NCBI GenBank assembly: GCA_014825775.1
Contig: MVAQ01000027.1
Span: 1 to 64,000, forward strand
DNA length: 64,000 bases
Direction: 5' to 3'
Origin: Krasilnikovozyma curviuscula
Lineage: Eukaryota > Basidiomycota > Tremellomycetes > Cystofilobasidiales > Mrakiaceae
The position numbers and the translations under genes were made by a program. Of this stretch, positions 1 through 12,519 are shown piece after piece. How positions within the stretch are numbered: position 1 is the stretch's first letter; each line of letters starts with the position of its first letter. The notes beneath the pieces are model-generated. The model was not told the origin of the DNA. It was given only the letters and a program-made list of their open reading frames with translations, and made no database searches.

Positions 1-67
1 AAATAGAGCAATATTGACAAGAGAGCCTTTACAAAGGTGTGTTCAGCGTGTGAAGTTGTTCTGTGAT

Positions 68-3000
68 TTACATGTAGAACTGGGGTGCGATACCGCCCCC
101 TCTCTCCAACTGAGTGATAAAGGGTGACGATCAAAACCAACAAGCGAAACGATCCGGCGAAACTAAACCTATAACTTACAGCAATTTGCAGTTTCATTTT
201 GTCGATAACCTCTGAAGTAGATCCACTCCATGCAGTACCTCCAGCGGAAACTGACGCATCATCTGCGTCTATTCGAGTTAACAGATCGCGAGCCTTCTGG
301 GAGACTGTCGAGACGAAATATCTAAAGTCAGACGCGGGATAGATTAGCCACTGGAATTGACATGGAATGGACTGACGGATGTGTGCGTAGTATGCAGGTG
401 CAACGAGTCCAACCGATTTGGTAGCTCGTGCATACTGAGATCGCAAAAACACGAAGATTACTAAGATGAGCGACTGCTTGAATGTTAAGAGTGCTTACCG
501 TGTAACAGAGGTTATTTGTAAGTTTCTGAATCTCATCAGGCGAGAACTCCGAATCGTTTCTGAGTACTGTATATAGTGTAGGCTAGAAGGGAGGATGCGA
601 AGCCAGTTGAGGGTAAAGTACTGCAAACTGGAGGACTGCTGCTTACCTTGGCAGTACCTTGCAGACCAAACTGACTCTGAAGGAAGAACTCGAACAAGAA
701 CGGATGACAGACTGTGAAAGGTAGAGTTAACCTGCCGTCTGTCAGCGTAAAGTCTCCCGTACTAACCGATTCTGTCGATGACAACACCAGCTGGGAGTTT
801 ATTGCTGGATCGAGACGAGGCAATAGTTAGGGGCGTAAAAAGTGAGTTATCCGAGAGAAAACTCACTTAGAGGAATCATCGAAGAATCGGATGTGTGTTC
901 GTTTGGTACAGATGATGAAGTTGACCTTTGGACGGTAGTTTTTGTCCTGAGATGCCCGGTAACATCCATCGATGATAGCTTCAACTTCGTAGTTAACGAC
1001 TAAAATGTCATGGATCGCGCCAGTGAGACGTGCCAACAATATATGGCAAGGTGGAAAACGAACCTTGTTTGTACTGGCCCTCAGACACGCTGTCGGAATC
1101 CAATGTCGAAATTTAGTAAAGGTACCGGGAACAAGGGAGACGACATGGATTCTTACCCATCTCTGTAGAAGACGATGGTATCGGGGAGGCCGTCAGACTT
1201 GGCGAAAGTTGTCAAGTGAGCTGCAACCATATCTGAGAGGTCATCAATTATCTCGACTCTCGATTGCTGTAAATTTCTGATGTTGTTAAATCTGCAACTG
1301 ATTTAATCTGAAAGAATGGAAATGAAATCACCTGGAGTCTGAGTTGAGTACCGTAAACGAACTGCCTGCCTTCGGCAGAGGCGACAACAGCTGCGATCGA
1401 TGGAGCAGGTTCACGACCGAATGTTCCAGCAGGAGGATGACTAAAATGAAGACATCAGTACTTCACAGTATGAAATGAGGAAGCAGGAAAGACAATCACG
1501 AGACATCCGCTCCAAAGATTATCGTTTTTGATCCAACTCGGGGCAGATCGCTGAAAGGAACGATATGATTTACACCTGGACCAATTTTTGTATTGATTTT
1601 CATGGCAACTGCAAATGAGAGAGTGAGCAACATACCAACATCTTTCCAGAAGCTGCACACTCACCATTTGTACAATACTGTGGGCTGATCCTCTTGATCT
1701 TCTCCGCTAACAGGCATTGCGTCGGTAAGTTGACTGGGAGTGATTCCCTGCAGAAGTTCAAACAGAATCAGCAATAGTTCGTGAAAAGATTCAAATATCC
1801 GAAAAGATGGCACCATGCGCAATTCTTGATGAACTGATAAGAGTTTCGGTCCGAGATGATCACGAGAAACAACGTTGGTTTCTTTGAACCAGTCTAAATA
1901 GAAGGTTTGATAAAGTTAGATAGCCTCAAAACGCAGTCTTGATACCATGCTTACTCTCTCATAAACCATCCTACCAGCTTCTTTCAAGGAGGCCAGGATA
2001 TCACTCCCACCAAGAGCAAACTGAGGATCATTGTTGATTTTCATTCCCCTAGATCTACAGGCAGACATGATCATGTTGACAGCATCTTTGACCTGTTGAA
2101 AGCGGCCACCAAGTTCTGGATCAAAGCACACAACGGCCCAAGTATCAATGGTTGATGGGTTAACGACTACAACAGAATAGAAATTCAGTAGTTGAATACC
2201 AAAACAAAAAAGAGACATCGTACACATAGATTGATTGTTCCTGAGATTAAGTTGAGAATAAGGAAGAGGTCAGACTGAGCTCAGAGAGCTGCTCAACAGG
2301 GAGACTTGAATTGCAACTCACATGTTCCATCCGCCGTCTCTTACTGGTGGTCTAGCGTTTTGACTGTAAGATACCAAAGGGGGAGGAAGAACGCGTCCTT
2401 CCAACTGAACCATGGATGAAGCAACTTGAATGCCGGCTTGTTGAAGTTTGTAGCTGGATTCGTAGCTTGCCTCTTCTCTTTTCTTGACAATTTCACGCTT
2501 TCGCAAATGAGGAGGCTTCCCAGCTTCCTTGATCATCTGCTGCACCTGCTGAGGAGTGGATTTGGTGATAGAAATGGGCGTTCCCGGGATGAGCTGCGGA
2601 AGATCAAATCCCAGCATCAGACAGTTTTCTACGGCAAGCATAAAGGAAACGCACATCAATCAACTCCATGGGGAGGACAAGATCCTGTCCGATTTTAACG
2701 GAGGGTAGATATGGGTACTCTACAGACACAGAAGAACTTGAGTGAGTAAAGAAACCAGCAGAGGAACTTTCATGCCTTACTGAGGGTGATTTTGTACTGT
2801 TGAAAGCGCGACGTGAGTGACAAGTCAGCAGTGTCTAAACCCAAACATGAAAATCAGTGAAGTTGCGAACCTTCTCGAGGAAATAATCCTCCATATTTTG
2901 TCTTCTTCCACGACGTTCTCCAACAGCAGCTGGCTCGTCGTCCTCAAACAGATACTCTCGGGGAGTATCGTCAAAACCACGCAGAAGCATAGGACGAGAT

Positions 3001-4424
3001 AGTGTTCTACAGAGGCAATGTCAACGATGTGAATGGATGAATGGAGATGTTGATCCCAGAACCGTGGTCGAGCAAGTGCTTCTCACCTTCTGTGATTTGT
3101 GACACATGCGGCGCCTCTCAACTTTCTCAGGATGATGTTTCTGTCCTGTGGAGATAGACGGAACTGGTTCGGGCGACCCAAATCCCTACTTCGGCCAAGG
3201 ATAGCAGCAACGACCTCTTGTAACGGCCCTGGAGCGTAGAACATGGAATAGGCAGTGTCAAGATTGACATACAACCCTGTGAGAGTAGGGCGGACGCTTT
3301 GGAAAGTTCCACAAAGAATATGTCCACCACCCTGTTAGATAAAATCCTGTCAGATTATGACGGTAGTATACAGAGATATAACACTTTCCGAGATTGGGGT
3401 ACCTCTGGTGTCAAAGAAGAAACGGGTACCCCCACCAGTCGTGATCTTTGCTCCGACGGCCATATCGTGTTTTAGGAAGACGTCTAGAGCCTGAATTCCC
3501 ACTGTAGCTGCAGATGCAGCAGCCCTGATGGACAGTGTACACTTCAGTGAAGCTCATGTTTCATGCGCGTGTGACATCAGAACGAAAGCGCCGAGACTCA
3601 CTTTGCGTCAGGGTCCTCCTTGGCTCTTGGATTGGTGAATTGCATGACATTCGAAAGTTCTACAAGCGCGACATGCTTGAACTTGATGAAGAAGGCTGCT
3701 CTTGGACGAGCGATCTGGCCTTCTGGAAGTGGGGCGGGTGGGGCAGCACCTTCAGAGTCACGGAAACTACGAATCGGGAGAGCAACAAGCAGGCAACATA
3801 AGTACCATCAGTACCAAGAAGTCGGTCGAGCTCCGGTCTATGATATAGGGACCTACGTGACCTTGTATCCAGCCTCGAGGAAAGGGATCTCTGAAGCTGA
3901 GAATGCGTTCTTCAAGCCATCGAAAGCCACCCCGTCGAATAACTCTTTTAGATCTGGGAAGGATCCTGACAAGAGCTCGAAGACCTTTCTACATGTTTTC
4001 CTAGGAGGTGCCTTTGGTGGCCGGCCTTCCTTTGGATTAGCGTTTTCGATGGTCACATCGTAGTGATGAATCTTGATCTCTGGATTATTCAGAGTCAGTT
4101 TGAAGAGATTACAGACTAAATTCTATCCAGGGGTTTGGGGTAGCCAGAGCACAGAAGATCAGTGTCCAATCGACGCGATCAATGTCTATTCGTGAACGAG
4201 TTGCTGAAAACCTACGATTTTCCTTCCTTCGGACCCAAACCCTGGCTTGAATGCCATATCAACTAGGGTCATTGCCCCATAAGAGGCTGTAGAACGCAGC
4301 AAAGGAAATACAGGGAGAGTCAGTGAAGAACTCTCGACCACGAATTGCATGCAGGGAGCGGCACTCAGAAATGAAACTGACCAGTGAGAGCTGAAGCATC
4401 GACCGCTACGGGAGCTTCGGACAT
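68..4424 (-). CDS. AGO1: Argonaute protein (RNAi slicer), complete
   Basis: Argonaute binds small RNAs and silences or cleaves complementary RNA. The start ATG (4422-4424) opens a short first exon that splices to exons reading FKPGFGSEGRKI and IHHYDVTIEN, the N-domain signature. An ArgoL1/PAZ region follows (LRGFDDTPREY near 2.95 kb), with the linker IPGTPISITKSTPQQ near 2.6 kb. The PIWI domain contains all four catalytic positions: Asp in IFGADVSHP (about 1.5 kb), Glu in SRVEIIDDL (about 1.25 kb), Asp in FYRDGVSEGQ (about 1.15 kb) and His in APAYYAH (about 0.4 kb). The protein ends with the family-typical aromatic tail QFYM, read across an intron near 110-166. There are many short introns. 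I see an intact DEDH tetrad; slicing activity is inferred. No Dicer or RdRP gene lies in this window. Small internal exon borders are uncertain. Confidence 0.93.
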
Positions 4425-4691
4425 GCCTGAGCTGCTCAGCTTATTCTCCTATCTATAAGCAGCAGACGATTGCAGCGTTCAACGTGATGCTAGCTCGCAG
4501 CCACACACGGCGTGACATCTTCCTATGGCCCTTTCTCAGTGTGGGATCTTTTTCTTTGTTTTGTGAGAGCTTTCTCTGATGATGAAACATCATCGCTCAT
4601 GAGTACAACAATGGCATAAGCATACGAAATGATCTCCTTCAAAATACCAGGAGCGAAATCAAACTTTGAAAAACATCGAAAGAGAAGAGCA

Positions 4692-7600
4692 TCACTGAAA
4701 AGCAGCGACCACCGATGTAGACGACGGTCTTCCGGAATATCCAACGAATGCTTGTATGAAATCCCATATCTTATCTTCCCACTGTCTTTGATCCAGTCGA
4801 TGACGAATCTCGAAAGCCGATAGACCAGGAGGAAGGCCGCCAAAAGGAGAGAGAGTAAAAAGGGGCGATGCGCTGGGTGGTGGTGAGTAAAGAGCAGGGT
4901 GAAATGGAAGAAGGTCTGGAGGTGGTGGTAATTGGTTGTGTATCGAATTCAGAACACTGCTTGTGAGAGTTTGTTAGGGGTGGAGGTCAGCGCGTGCTCA
5001 CTTCAGTTGATGAGACGATAACTTACAAGCATATTATGCCCCAGACCCCAATATACCACACCAATTTCAGCAGCCACGACATTTCCTTCCCAATAGTAAC
5101 CTGCGATGTCCCCCAATCAAGATCCTTGATCTCGTCCCAGCGCCGCCTCAAACCCCCAAACCTGCCAGTAGCGACTTCTTCAGCAGCAGTCACCAGAGCA
5201 AGTTCTGAACGGAGTCGCGACACTCGTTTAGCTCCTGAAAGGGGTGTCAAAGACTTCTGAGTTGAAGACATCAGATGCAGTTCAGAGGAACGTTGAGGGG
5301 TTGATGGACGAGCAGACACATTCGTACTAGCGAAGTAAACGTATTAGTACGTCAGTATACATATCATACTGTTGCTCAGATAACACACTTACGATGAAGG
5401 CTGACCGTGCTGTCTCTTGGGCGTCGCTCTAATCCTGAACACTTCGACTGTTCTCACCTTTCGCACAGGCGATGTTGGCCCTTCGTCTTCTCTGTCGCCT
5501 TCAACCGCATCACTTTCATCATTTGACCTTTCGTCATCATTAAGGCCAAAGCGTACCACACCAGGTTTCTGTCTCCCGCCCGGTGTCCACTCCCATGCAC
5601 CAGGAGCCGCTGGCGTCTGCTGAGGCTGAAAATTAGGTTGGTGACGAGATGGGAAAACAGATGTTGAAGTAGAAGATGTCATCGAACGGAGGTTGGAAGG
5701 CTCATGACCGGTCGGTGACCTTGAGGGGCTTCCATGGACTGAGCCTGATAACACTGAGTTCACTTCATTAGCATCTACAAGAGTGCTGCGTCGCACATGA
5801 GACTTTTTAGAAGAAGAATCCTCAGCCAATGTCGGCAGACCTTTCTGAGATGAAGAGGTTGTGGAGGAAGGTGCTGTCGCAAAGAGAGGTTGCATGGTTG
5901 TGGTCGATTTCTGAGCTGAAGGGGGTGGAGAAGATTGCTGGTTAGATCGAGGAGAGATTCCTGAGTTCACAGGCAGCGGAAGTATTGTTTGGCGAGGAAT
6001 AACTGGAGGTGATCTTTTCGGGAAGAGGACGGGGCGTGGCCCTGGTGTCTCGAACTTATGTGGCGACGGTGAAACGTGTGATTGTGGTTGAGTTGTCGAG
6101 GAAGCAGTCCTAGCTCTCATCCGTAGGATGGATTCGGAGAGACTAGTGTTCTGTTGTTGAGATGCTTCAGCAAATGGCACTCTCTGTGGTGGTGGAGAGA
6201 TACTGGTACGTTTGAACGAGTTGTGTATCCTCATGGGAGGTGTGGGTGGTGAATACTCGTTCTCCTCTTCCTGCTGTGAGTCATACTCTGAGACAGGTGC
6301 ATCATAATTAGCGTACTCAAATGAATTGCTTTGATGATGAGGTAAGGCGGGGGGTAATGAAGGTGGAGGCGAAGGAGCGAGATGTCGTGCTGGTTGAGGT
6401 GTTTCTTCAGGCGGTGAAGGCGGCGGGAACCCTCTCGGCGTTCTGTTGTCGTGAGGGTTGTTGCGTACTTTAGTTGATGACCGGGCAACTGTTTGCGGTG
6501 GAGAATGCAAGATACGCGGGTGTTGCTGTTGGAATGGTGGGGGCGTCGAAGATAAACCTGTCGGCGTGAAGTGTTGGCTGTTGCGTTTGACGCTAGATTT
6601 CGGTGAAGACCAGAATTCCCTAGAGTACTGAGAGCGAGGAGGAGGTGATGACGCTGAGGAACCTAGTATTGAACCAGTGAGGTGGTCGGTTGGGTGGTCC
6701 TGAGGAGGGTACGATTGTTCATCAATTAGACGAGAACCTGTCATCCCTTCTAGCCAAATCTCAACGTGAGAGTTCTTCGACGTTGACCCTGATTCTACCT
6801 GAGATCTATTCAGCCGAGAACTGCTCCCTTGAGATTTTTCCAGCTCAAACTCAACATCCCCCTTTTTCCTTCGAGCAAAGATATCTCTGGCCTCAGACGC
6901 GAACTTGGACCTCCCTGGAGTAGGTTCAGCACGAGACGACGTCGTGGAAGATTCAGCTACTGGGTCCTGTGAGGCTTCTTTCGCCTTCTCAGTCCTCGAC
7001 TTGACGTGCATCAGAAGTAAATCCATTCGGTTGGATGATTTCTTCGGAGTTGGACCACTGTCAACATCTGGAGGTGTCGGTCTTCGGTAAGTCGGCTTGG
7101 GGGATGATTCTAAGTCTATAAGAAGACCTGAAGATATCCCAGCTCGAAAGGAAACACGATTTTGGGATTGGGATTCCTCACTTTCGTCTCCCTGTCGCTG
7201 GTGGGCTGCCTCCTCCTCGTCCTGAACCTCATACTCGTCCAGAAAGGATGCTAGTCCGCCGTCGTTGAGTGAAAGTTCGAATGAGGGATTCAATGATAGA
7301 CCAGAAGGGAGCTCCTCCTTGTTTGGGTTGAAAGATTCGGCGGCTGGGAAAAAAACAACCACAGAGAAAATGAGGAATTAGAATACCGTTCTTGAACCAC
7401 CAAAGCTGAAAGGATTCTTTCAGAAACGCATATGAAAGGGAGATTGTACTCCAAGGTGCCCAGTGATTGTAGCTGAATAGGAGATAGGACTCACTGAGGT
7501 CATCTTCAAAGGCATCTGGTGCAATGCTCGTTGCGTTTGTGCTCGTCACCGTCCCAGCCCCTTGGACAGTAGAGCTGTAGACGGTGGAGCTCGAGGATGG

Positions 7601-7749
7601 ATGAGGAGAAGAAATGTTGGGGGATGGCCACCTTGCAATCGAGGATTTGAAAGGTACTGGTTGAAGGAGCCTGTATTATTCAAGTTCGACGCGTCGAGAA
7701 CATCATGTCGCAAAAGTGAAAATATTGTTCTCGTTTACCACCAATACAT
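4692..7749 (-). CDS. Large disordered protein with one C-terminal membrane segment, function unknown
   Basis: I do not recognise this gene. The main exon (5389-7340) encodes about 650 residues rich in Ser, Pro and Gln with acidic and basic patches, typical of an intrinsically disordered region. It splices to an exon with a helical region (GGLRRRWDEIKDLDW) and a hydrophobic stretch WLLKLVWYIGVWGIICL that is probably a single membrane anchor. The last exon carries a proline-rich piece (NQLPPPPDLLPFHP) and ends in SVVAAFQ before a TGA at 4692-4694. The start is tentative: a tiny exon (MYW) at 7749 joins over a 68-nt GT-AG intron to WLLQPVPFKSSIARWP, and a further intron near 7350-7500 joins DAFEDDL to AESFNPNKEE. 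A tail-anchored endomembrane or nuclear-envelope protein is possible but not shown. Confidence 0.72.
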
Positions 7750-7818
7750 ATAATGTACAACATATTACTATCCCCATAAAATCCTCAAAATGACTTGATG
7801 ACTTGCCCCCTTGTGCCC

Positions 7819-8962
7819 TCATCGTCCAACGGTCGATTCGATCCCTTTGCTCTCACCAGCACCCTCAGAATCTCCTCCTTGTCCCTCCATCTCAGCACGC
7901 ACTGCCTTCGCGATTTCGATAAAGAGCTTGTACGTAGGTGTTTTTAGGTAGTTCTCCAGAATTTGGAAGGCAGATGTAGAGGAAGAGTTTGGTGTTGTCA
8001 CAGACAGTGAATCTGACGGTGGTACAGGTGTGGACGGTTCTGGATCGGCTGCTATCGTAGTTGTGTTTGGTGGTAATTCCATCGTTGCTACTTCACTTTG
8101 AGAAGAGTCGTCTTCCTTCAGCTTCGTTGTCGAGTCCATAAAGCTGACGAGCTCTGAATCGACCGGTAATCTTCCCAAAAACCTCACATCCTCTCTCTTC
8201 GCCATCGCCTCACCACCGCCTGTACTGAACAAATTCGTGACTTCACCACAGCAAGGGCAAGCGTATCCAGACATGTTTTCAATCAAACCAAGGACGGGTA
8301 GTGACACCTTTCTGGTGAAAGATAGACATTTCGAACAGTCGAGTAAGGAAATTGATTGAGGTGTGGTGACAATGACGCTTGTCAGAGGTATTGGATGTAG
8401 ATGTGTGAGTAGGGATAGATGTTCGTCCGATGTGCCTGCATCAAAGAAAATTTGGAGTTGGTTGGTAAGCGCCGTCTTTCTCAGAGTCACACGAGCTGAG
8501 CTGACTGAAGCGACAAGTCTCTAGTGAGCTAAAATGGAAGAACTCACCAGGAGGAGTATCGATGAGTAGATAATCCAATTCACCCCACCTCACATCTGCC
8601 AGAAACTGCCGTATCATTCCATCCTTCTTTGGTCCTCTCCAAACAACTGAGTCCGAGCTGCTTTTCAGAAGGAAGCCCACACTCATTACAGCCAACCTTC
8701 TCTCGCTTCCATCAGCGTAAACAGGAACCCAACCGTCCGAGCTCTGATGGACCGATTGGCCATCCAATCCAAACATCCGTGGGATGGAGGGTCCTGTCAG
8801 GTCACAGTCAAGTACGCCGACTTTGAGGCCCATAGAATGGAGGCAGAGCGCCAGCTGAACTGTACATGATGACTTTCCTACTCCTCCTTTTCCAGAGAGA
8901 ATGAGGAGGATATTTTTTACTTTGGCCAGTCGATTGTGAACTGGGGTGGGTGCATCCGCCAT
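7819..8962 (-). CDS. CFD1: Cytosolic Fe-S cluster assembly P-loop ATPase CFD1 (NUBP2 type)
   Basis: CFD1 pairs with NBP35 as the scaffold that assembles 4Fe-4S clusters for cytosolic and nuclear proteins. The N-terminus carries the deviant Walker A motif [11 protein letters not shown], followed by [35 protein letters not shown] and LLIDTPPG. After an intron near 8427-8546 come TSDEHLS, the [13 protein letters not shown] region with the CxxC cluster ligands, and GRLPVDSEL. An acidic/Ser-Thr-rich insert of about 60 residues, absent from the yeast protein, precedes the final helix ([15 protein letters not shown]). Start at MADAPTP matches the length of CFD1 homologues, which begin only about 15-20 residues before the P-loop. 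An upstream ORF (9015-9221) can be spliced to it in frame, so a longer N-terminus cannot be excluded. Confidence 0.92.
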
Positions 8963-9014
8963 GATTTTTGGGTCGTCACTTCGTCCTAGGGGCCAGAAAC
9001 GGAGGGTTTGACGG

Positions 9015-9221
9015 TTAGTAGGGACTGAGACCTTCAGACGATTTTGCAGTTAGAATAAGTGGGTTTGTCCTCTTTGCTGGATCGTTGTCGAAGATGTCCT
9101 CAGTTCCTCCTGTAATCAGCGGAGTCCAGTGGGGTGGCGAGGGAGCAAAAGAACTGTCGGACTGGGTACCAGCAGCTAGGAAGATAGAGGAAGGCTTGAA
9201 ATAAGCACTGCTCTTCGACAT
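9015..9221 (-). CDS. Small ORF just upstream of CFD1 (separate gene or alternative 5' exon)
   Basis: A 68-codon ORF starts with ATG in good context and encodes [18 protein letters not shown], then [20 protein letters not shown], then a short tail. I do not recognise it. The composition looks protein-like rather than random. If a 46-nt intron (8986-9031, GT...CTACTAAC...TAG) is removed, the ORF runs in frame into the CFD1 start ([15 protein letters not shown]). The donor GTCTCA is a poor match to the usual GTRNGT. It may be an alternative CFD1 N-terminus, an independent microprotein gene, or an upstream ORF. Confidence 0.35.
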   Translation of the reverse strand: MSKSSAYFKPSSIFLAAGTQSDSSFAPSPPHWTPLITGGTEDIFDNDPAKRTNPLILTAKSSEGLSPY

Positions 9222-9351
9222 CTTGCCGTTCCGGGGATTCCGATGAGAGAAGAAGCATTGCGAGAGCGTTCTTGACTTGCTTGGGAAGCAGGGATACAGA
9301 ACGGGGATTTAATCTAGATCAAATGATTGTGAGAAACAAAAACAAATGTTT

Positions 9352-9582
9352 TTACTGGTTGTCACTACTAGCTTGTGCAAGTTTAACAGCAGCCAGCTTT
9401 TCGAGGACTGCTGCCGTCATATCAGCAAAACCCTTCGTCAAACGAAAGCACATATTTGCACAATGTCATAAATACGAGGAATGAATGAATGATCCAACGT
9501 AGATTGAGATTGTTAGGAATTCGTCACGTTTGAACGATATCCGAGGGGCTCTGGCTTCAAGCTCGTCAAGAGGCGATGGCAT
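9352..9582 (-). CDS. Possible small spliced gene, function unknown
   Basis: An ATG at 9580-9582 opens MPSPLDELEARAPRISFKRD, then FLTISIY. About 80 nt further on, a protein-like segment FADMTAAVLEKLAAVKLAQA, then SSDNQ, ends at a TAA at 9352-9354. The two pieces are in different frames, so at least one intron would be needed. No clear canonical donor/acceptor pair is visible. The C-terminal piece looks like an amphipathic helix. I report it as a weak candidate only. Confidence 0.25.
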
Positions 9583-10095
9583 TTCACTGCCGGGTAATTC
9601 ACAAGTGAATATCTGTTACAGAGATGGCGTTGTCAGCATTTGAGGTATATTCAATTCCACACCAAAAAGGTCTACAAGGGAATCCGTGCTCTAGTTCGTT
9701 GTAACAGGTGGTTTTGATGATTGAGCATTGAGGAAGAGGAGCATTTGAGAGGAACATAGTGAGGAGGGAGGTAGTGTGCGAGCCGTTCATTGCGCCATCT
9801 GGAACCTGGGGCTATTGAATCCATTCCCCAACTGGAGAAAGAAACTTGCTATCGTTTTGGAAGTGGGGTCAACAGCACTTGCATCAAGAAACGGGTCCAA
9901 ACCCCAAGCGCGTCTGTCCGCTGTCTCGAGACGGGGATAGACTGCTAATCACTGGGCCATTTAGCAACTAGATATCTAAGCGATCGTTATAACTCATCCT
10001 ATCTTATACTTAAGAGAGAGAGAGAGAACATCTTTGAGAGCCAGAAGTTTCCTTCAACTCCAATAACCATCCCAACTTGTTGATTTTGTCGCAAA
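9583..10095. other. Intergenic region upstream of the secreted hydrolase
   Basis: No coding sequence that I can support. Reverse-strand sequence at about 9885-9965 resembles a decayed tRNA (box A-like TGGCCCAGTGATTAGC) but does not fold convincingly. A short (AG)n run at about 10013-10026 lies 70-80 bp before the next ATG. The region probably contains the promoter of the hydrolase gene. Confidence 0.5.
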
Positions 10096-11964
10096 ATGAA
10101 GTTCTCAATCTCAAACGCATTATTAGCTACAGCTTTTTTGCTGGGGACTGTGTCTGCGTCAGTAAAAGCGGTTAAGTCGATAGTAATCATAAAGCGCTTA
10201 AGAATCTCATTCTTCTTCTCTCTCTCTTCTTTCCAGCCTACCTGCGTTCACCTCGGCCACCTTCCAAGTGAAACCCGACTCATATGTCCCAAGATCCAAC
10301 ACTCAGAAAAGTAGAAGAGACTCTTCCTCTACTCTAGAAAGATGGGAATGGGTACCTTGTAAGCTAAGACGGCGATTCCCCGCCGTCGCGAGAGACCAAT
10401 TGCGCCGAGTCGTCTAACTGTCGATTTTTCTCGTTTCAAGCGTATAAGAATCTGCCTGGTGATCCAGCCGGGCATTACTTTACTCAAAACAGTGGTGTTA
10501 CTATTTGGTACGCTGAGTTCGGAGATAAAGGAGTGGAAGTGGCTGGGGAATGGGTTGCGAGGACGCCTGTTTTGTTTTTGCATGGTGGACTTTCGAATGT
10601 AGGCTGTTCCGCTCATTTAAAACACTCTGGATGGTTCTGACTAAAACTTCAATGTACAGAGTGATGCTTTCTCCCACCAAGTTGAGGATTTGTACAAGGA
10701 TCATTATGTCATCACCAGTCCGTCCATCTCGAGTCTCAGAAGCTTAAATTTTCAGTCTAACCCAGCTCGCCTTTCTGACAGTGGACACCAGGGGTCAAGG
10801 AAGATCTCCATATGCAAATTTTACGGAGATGCACTACGATGATTTCAGTAAGTTGCGCCCAATTTTCAAGATGAGATAGGGTCAGTGAGTTGAAGTCTGA
10901 CCCTCTTTTTTAATCTCAATTTTAGCTCGAGATGGTAAAAATCATTAAATCAATTTCACATGATCGACCTCTTCTGACATGATCCTCCAAACAGTGATCG
11001 CTCTCCTTGATCACCTTTCTATTCCCAAAGCAGCAATTGTGGGCTGGTCAGACGGGGCGATCACCGGACTCGACCTCGCAATGAACTATACAGCCAGAGT
11101 CGACCGTGTATTTGCACACGGTGCCAATGCTCAGTACAACATGACATTACCGACTGTTGATCCATTGATCTGGAGCACCAAGAGATCAATCAGTTCTGAT
11201 GAGTTGCACTATGATCAGAGAAGCCCTACGGCTTTCGCTTGGGCTAATATGAGTGGTGAGAGAACTGTTCATTTTTATGTTTTAGATGATCCACCTTTTC
11301 ATTGTGAACTAGAAAACTCACTCTGTTTCTGTGTATCCCCCTCTCACACTTAGCGGCAGTCAACACGATGTGGAACACAGAGCCAGCTTGGGGTCCAGAA
11401 GCATTTGGTGGGTTTGATTCTACTTTGAGTATGCCCTTAGCTCCCTATTGATGCAGTGACTCTCTGGAAACCTTGAATAGCAAAAATCGATACACCAGTG
11501 AGTTTTCCTGTTTTATACTAACCCGCCAATCTCATCCACTGAAGCGGAAATATTTTGTATCACTTTTCAGGTCTGGATTGTTGATGGGGACCACGATGCT
11601 GCCATTAACCGAAATCAACCCGATGCGATGGTAAGCCCCCTTGTCCAAGCTGCTTCCTATTCCATCCCCAGCTGACCCTCATCTTCCTCACAGATGGCTT
11701 GGACACCTTTTGGTAAGAATTGGCTTTCTGAAAATTATGTATAAAAATACTGATGGAGCTACTGTAACCAGCTGGTGAACTGATACTCCCTCAAGTTGGT
11801 CATCTCTGTCTGATGCAAGATCCAGCAGTAAGTGACGATATAACTGCGACTCATTTCCCTCTTGAGGTTTTCAATTGACTTCTCTTATGATACTTAGTTC
11901 TTCACTTTCGCTATCAGACACTTCCTCAACACTCAGTACGACGGCGCTTCGCCATTATATTAAG
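10096..11964 (+). CDS. Secreted alpha/beta hydrolase
   Basis: The protein starts with a classical signal peptide (MKFSISNALLATAFLLGTVS, cleaved near Ala-Ser). After two short introns the alpha/beta hydrolase fold begins with the oxyanion-hole motif LFLHGGLSNS, then VDTRGQGRS. The nucleophile elbow is GWSDG (Ser in VGWSDGAITG near 11.04 kb). An acid-containing segment VWIVDGDHDAAI and the catalytic-His motif VGHLCLMQDP follow. The ORF ends in YDGASPLY at the TAA 11962-11964. At least eight short introns are inferred. The family (PF00561/PF12697) covers esterases, lipases and lactonases, so the substrate cannot be given. The phase of the first splice after the signal peptide is uncertain. It ends tail-to-tail with the PRMT3-like gene. 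Confidence 0.87.
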
Positions 11965-12519
11965 ATCAGGTCCAGATAAAAGAGAGGTTGCGCTGATGAC
12001 ACCAGCCACCTGCGGAACGGTCTTTCATTTGGCGTATTGGTTCGAAAATAATCTAAAGTATATCATATCAAAAGCAGTGCCTGCCAAGCCACCTACTGGG
12101 GTTGATCTCTTGAAAAAATCATTTCGTCGCAAGCCGTAGTCCCATCTGGCTGCTGGTGAAGGAACAACCTCTTAAAGTTTTGAAACACATCCACTTTTTA
12201 TTGCATTAAATACGTTTGTGGTTGGGAAAAGGGATTAGAAGCGAAGAACAAGGGTTCAATAAGATGTCAAAACACTTATTGATCTAACCAGCACCCCGGT
12301 ACACGACTGAAAATACTATGGAATTCGATCAATTAATCTAGATAGGGTAAAAAAGAGAGCGATTGGGTAAAAAGTGAGAGAGTTCGGTGGGGGAAACGTA
12401 TCTGTGAGTTTGAGATAGCTCTGGCTGACCACATTTGGGATTTCTGACATCTTCACTTGATATCTTGCTACCTCCTAATTGTGAAGTTGTAATAAGGTTG
12501 ATTTGACATCCGCAAAAAT
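11965..12519. other. Convergent 3' intergenic region
   Basis: A region of 555 bp between the stop codons of two convergent genes. I see no ORF, repeat or RNA gene that I can support. It presumably holds both 3' UTRs and polyadenylation sites. Confidence 0.5.

Noticed and set aside
9885..9965. Reverse-strand tRNA-like sequence (TGGCCCAGTGATTAGC and GGGTTTGGACCC)
   Set aside because: Box A looks good, but box B is poor (GGTTTGGACC), and I could not pair an anticodon arm or acceptor stem. At most a decayed tRNA; a covariance-model scan would decide.
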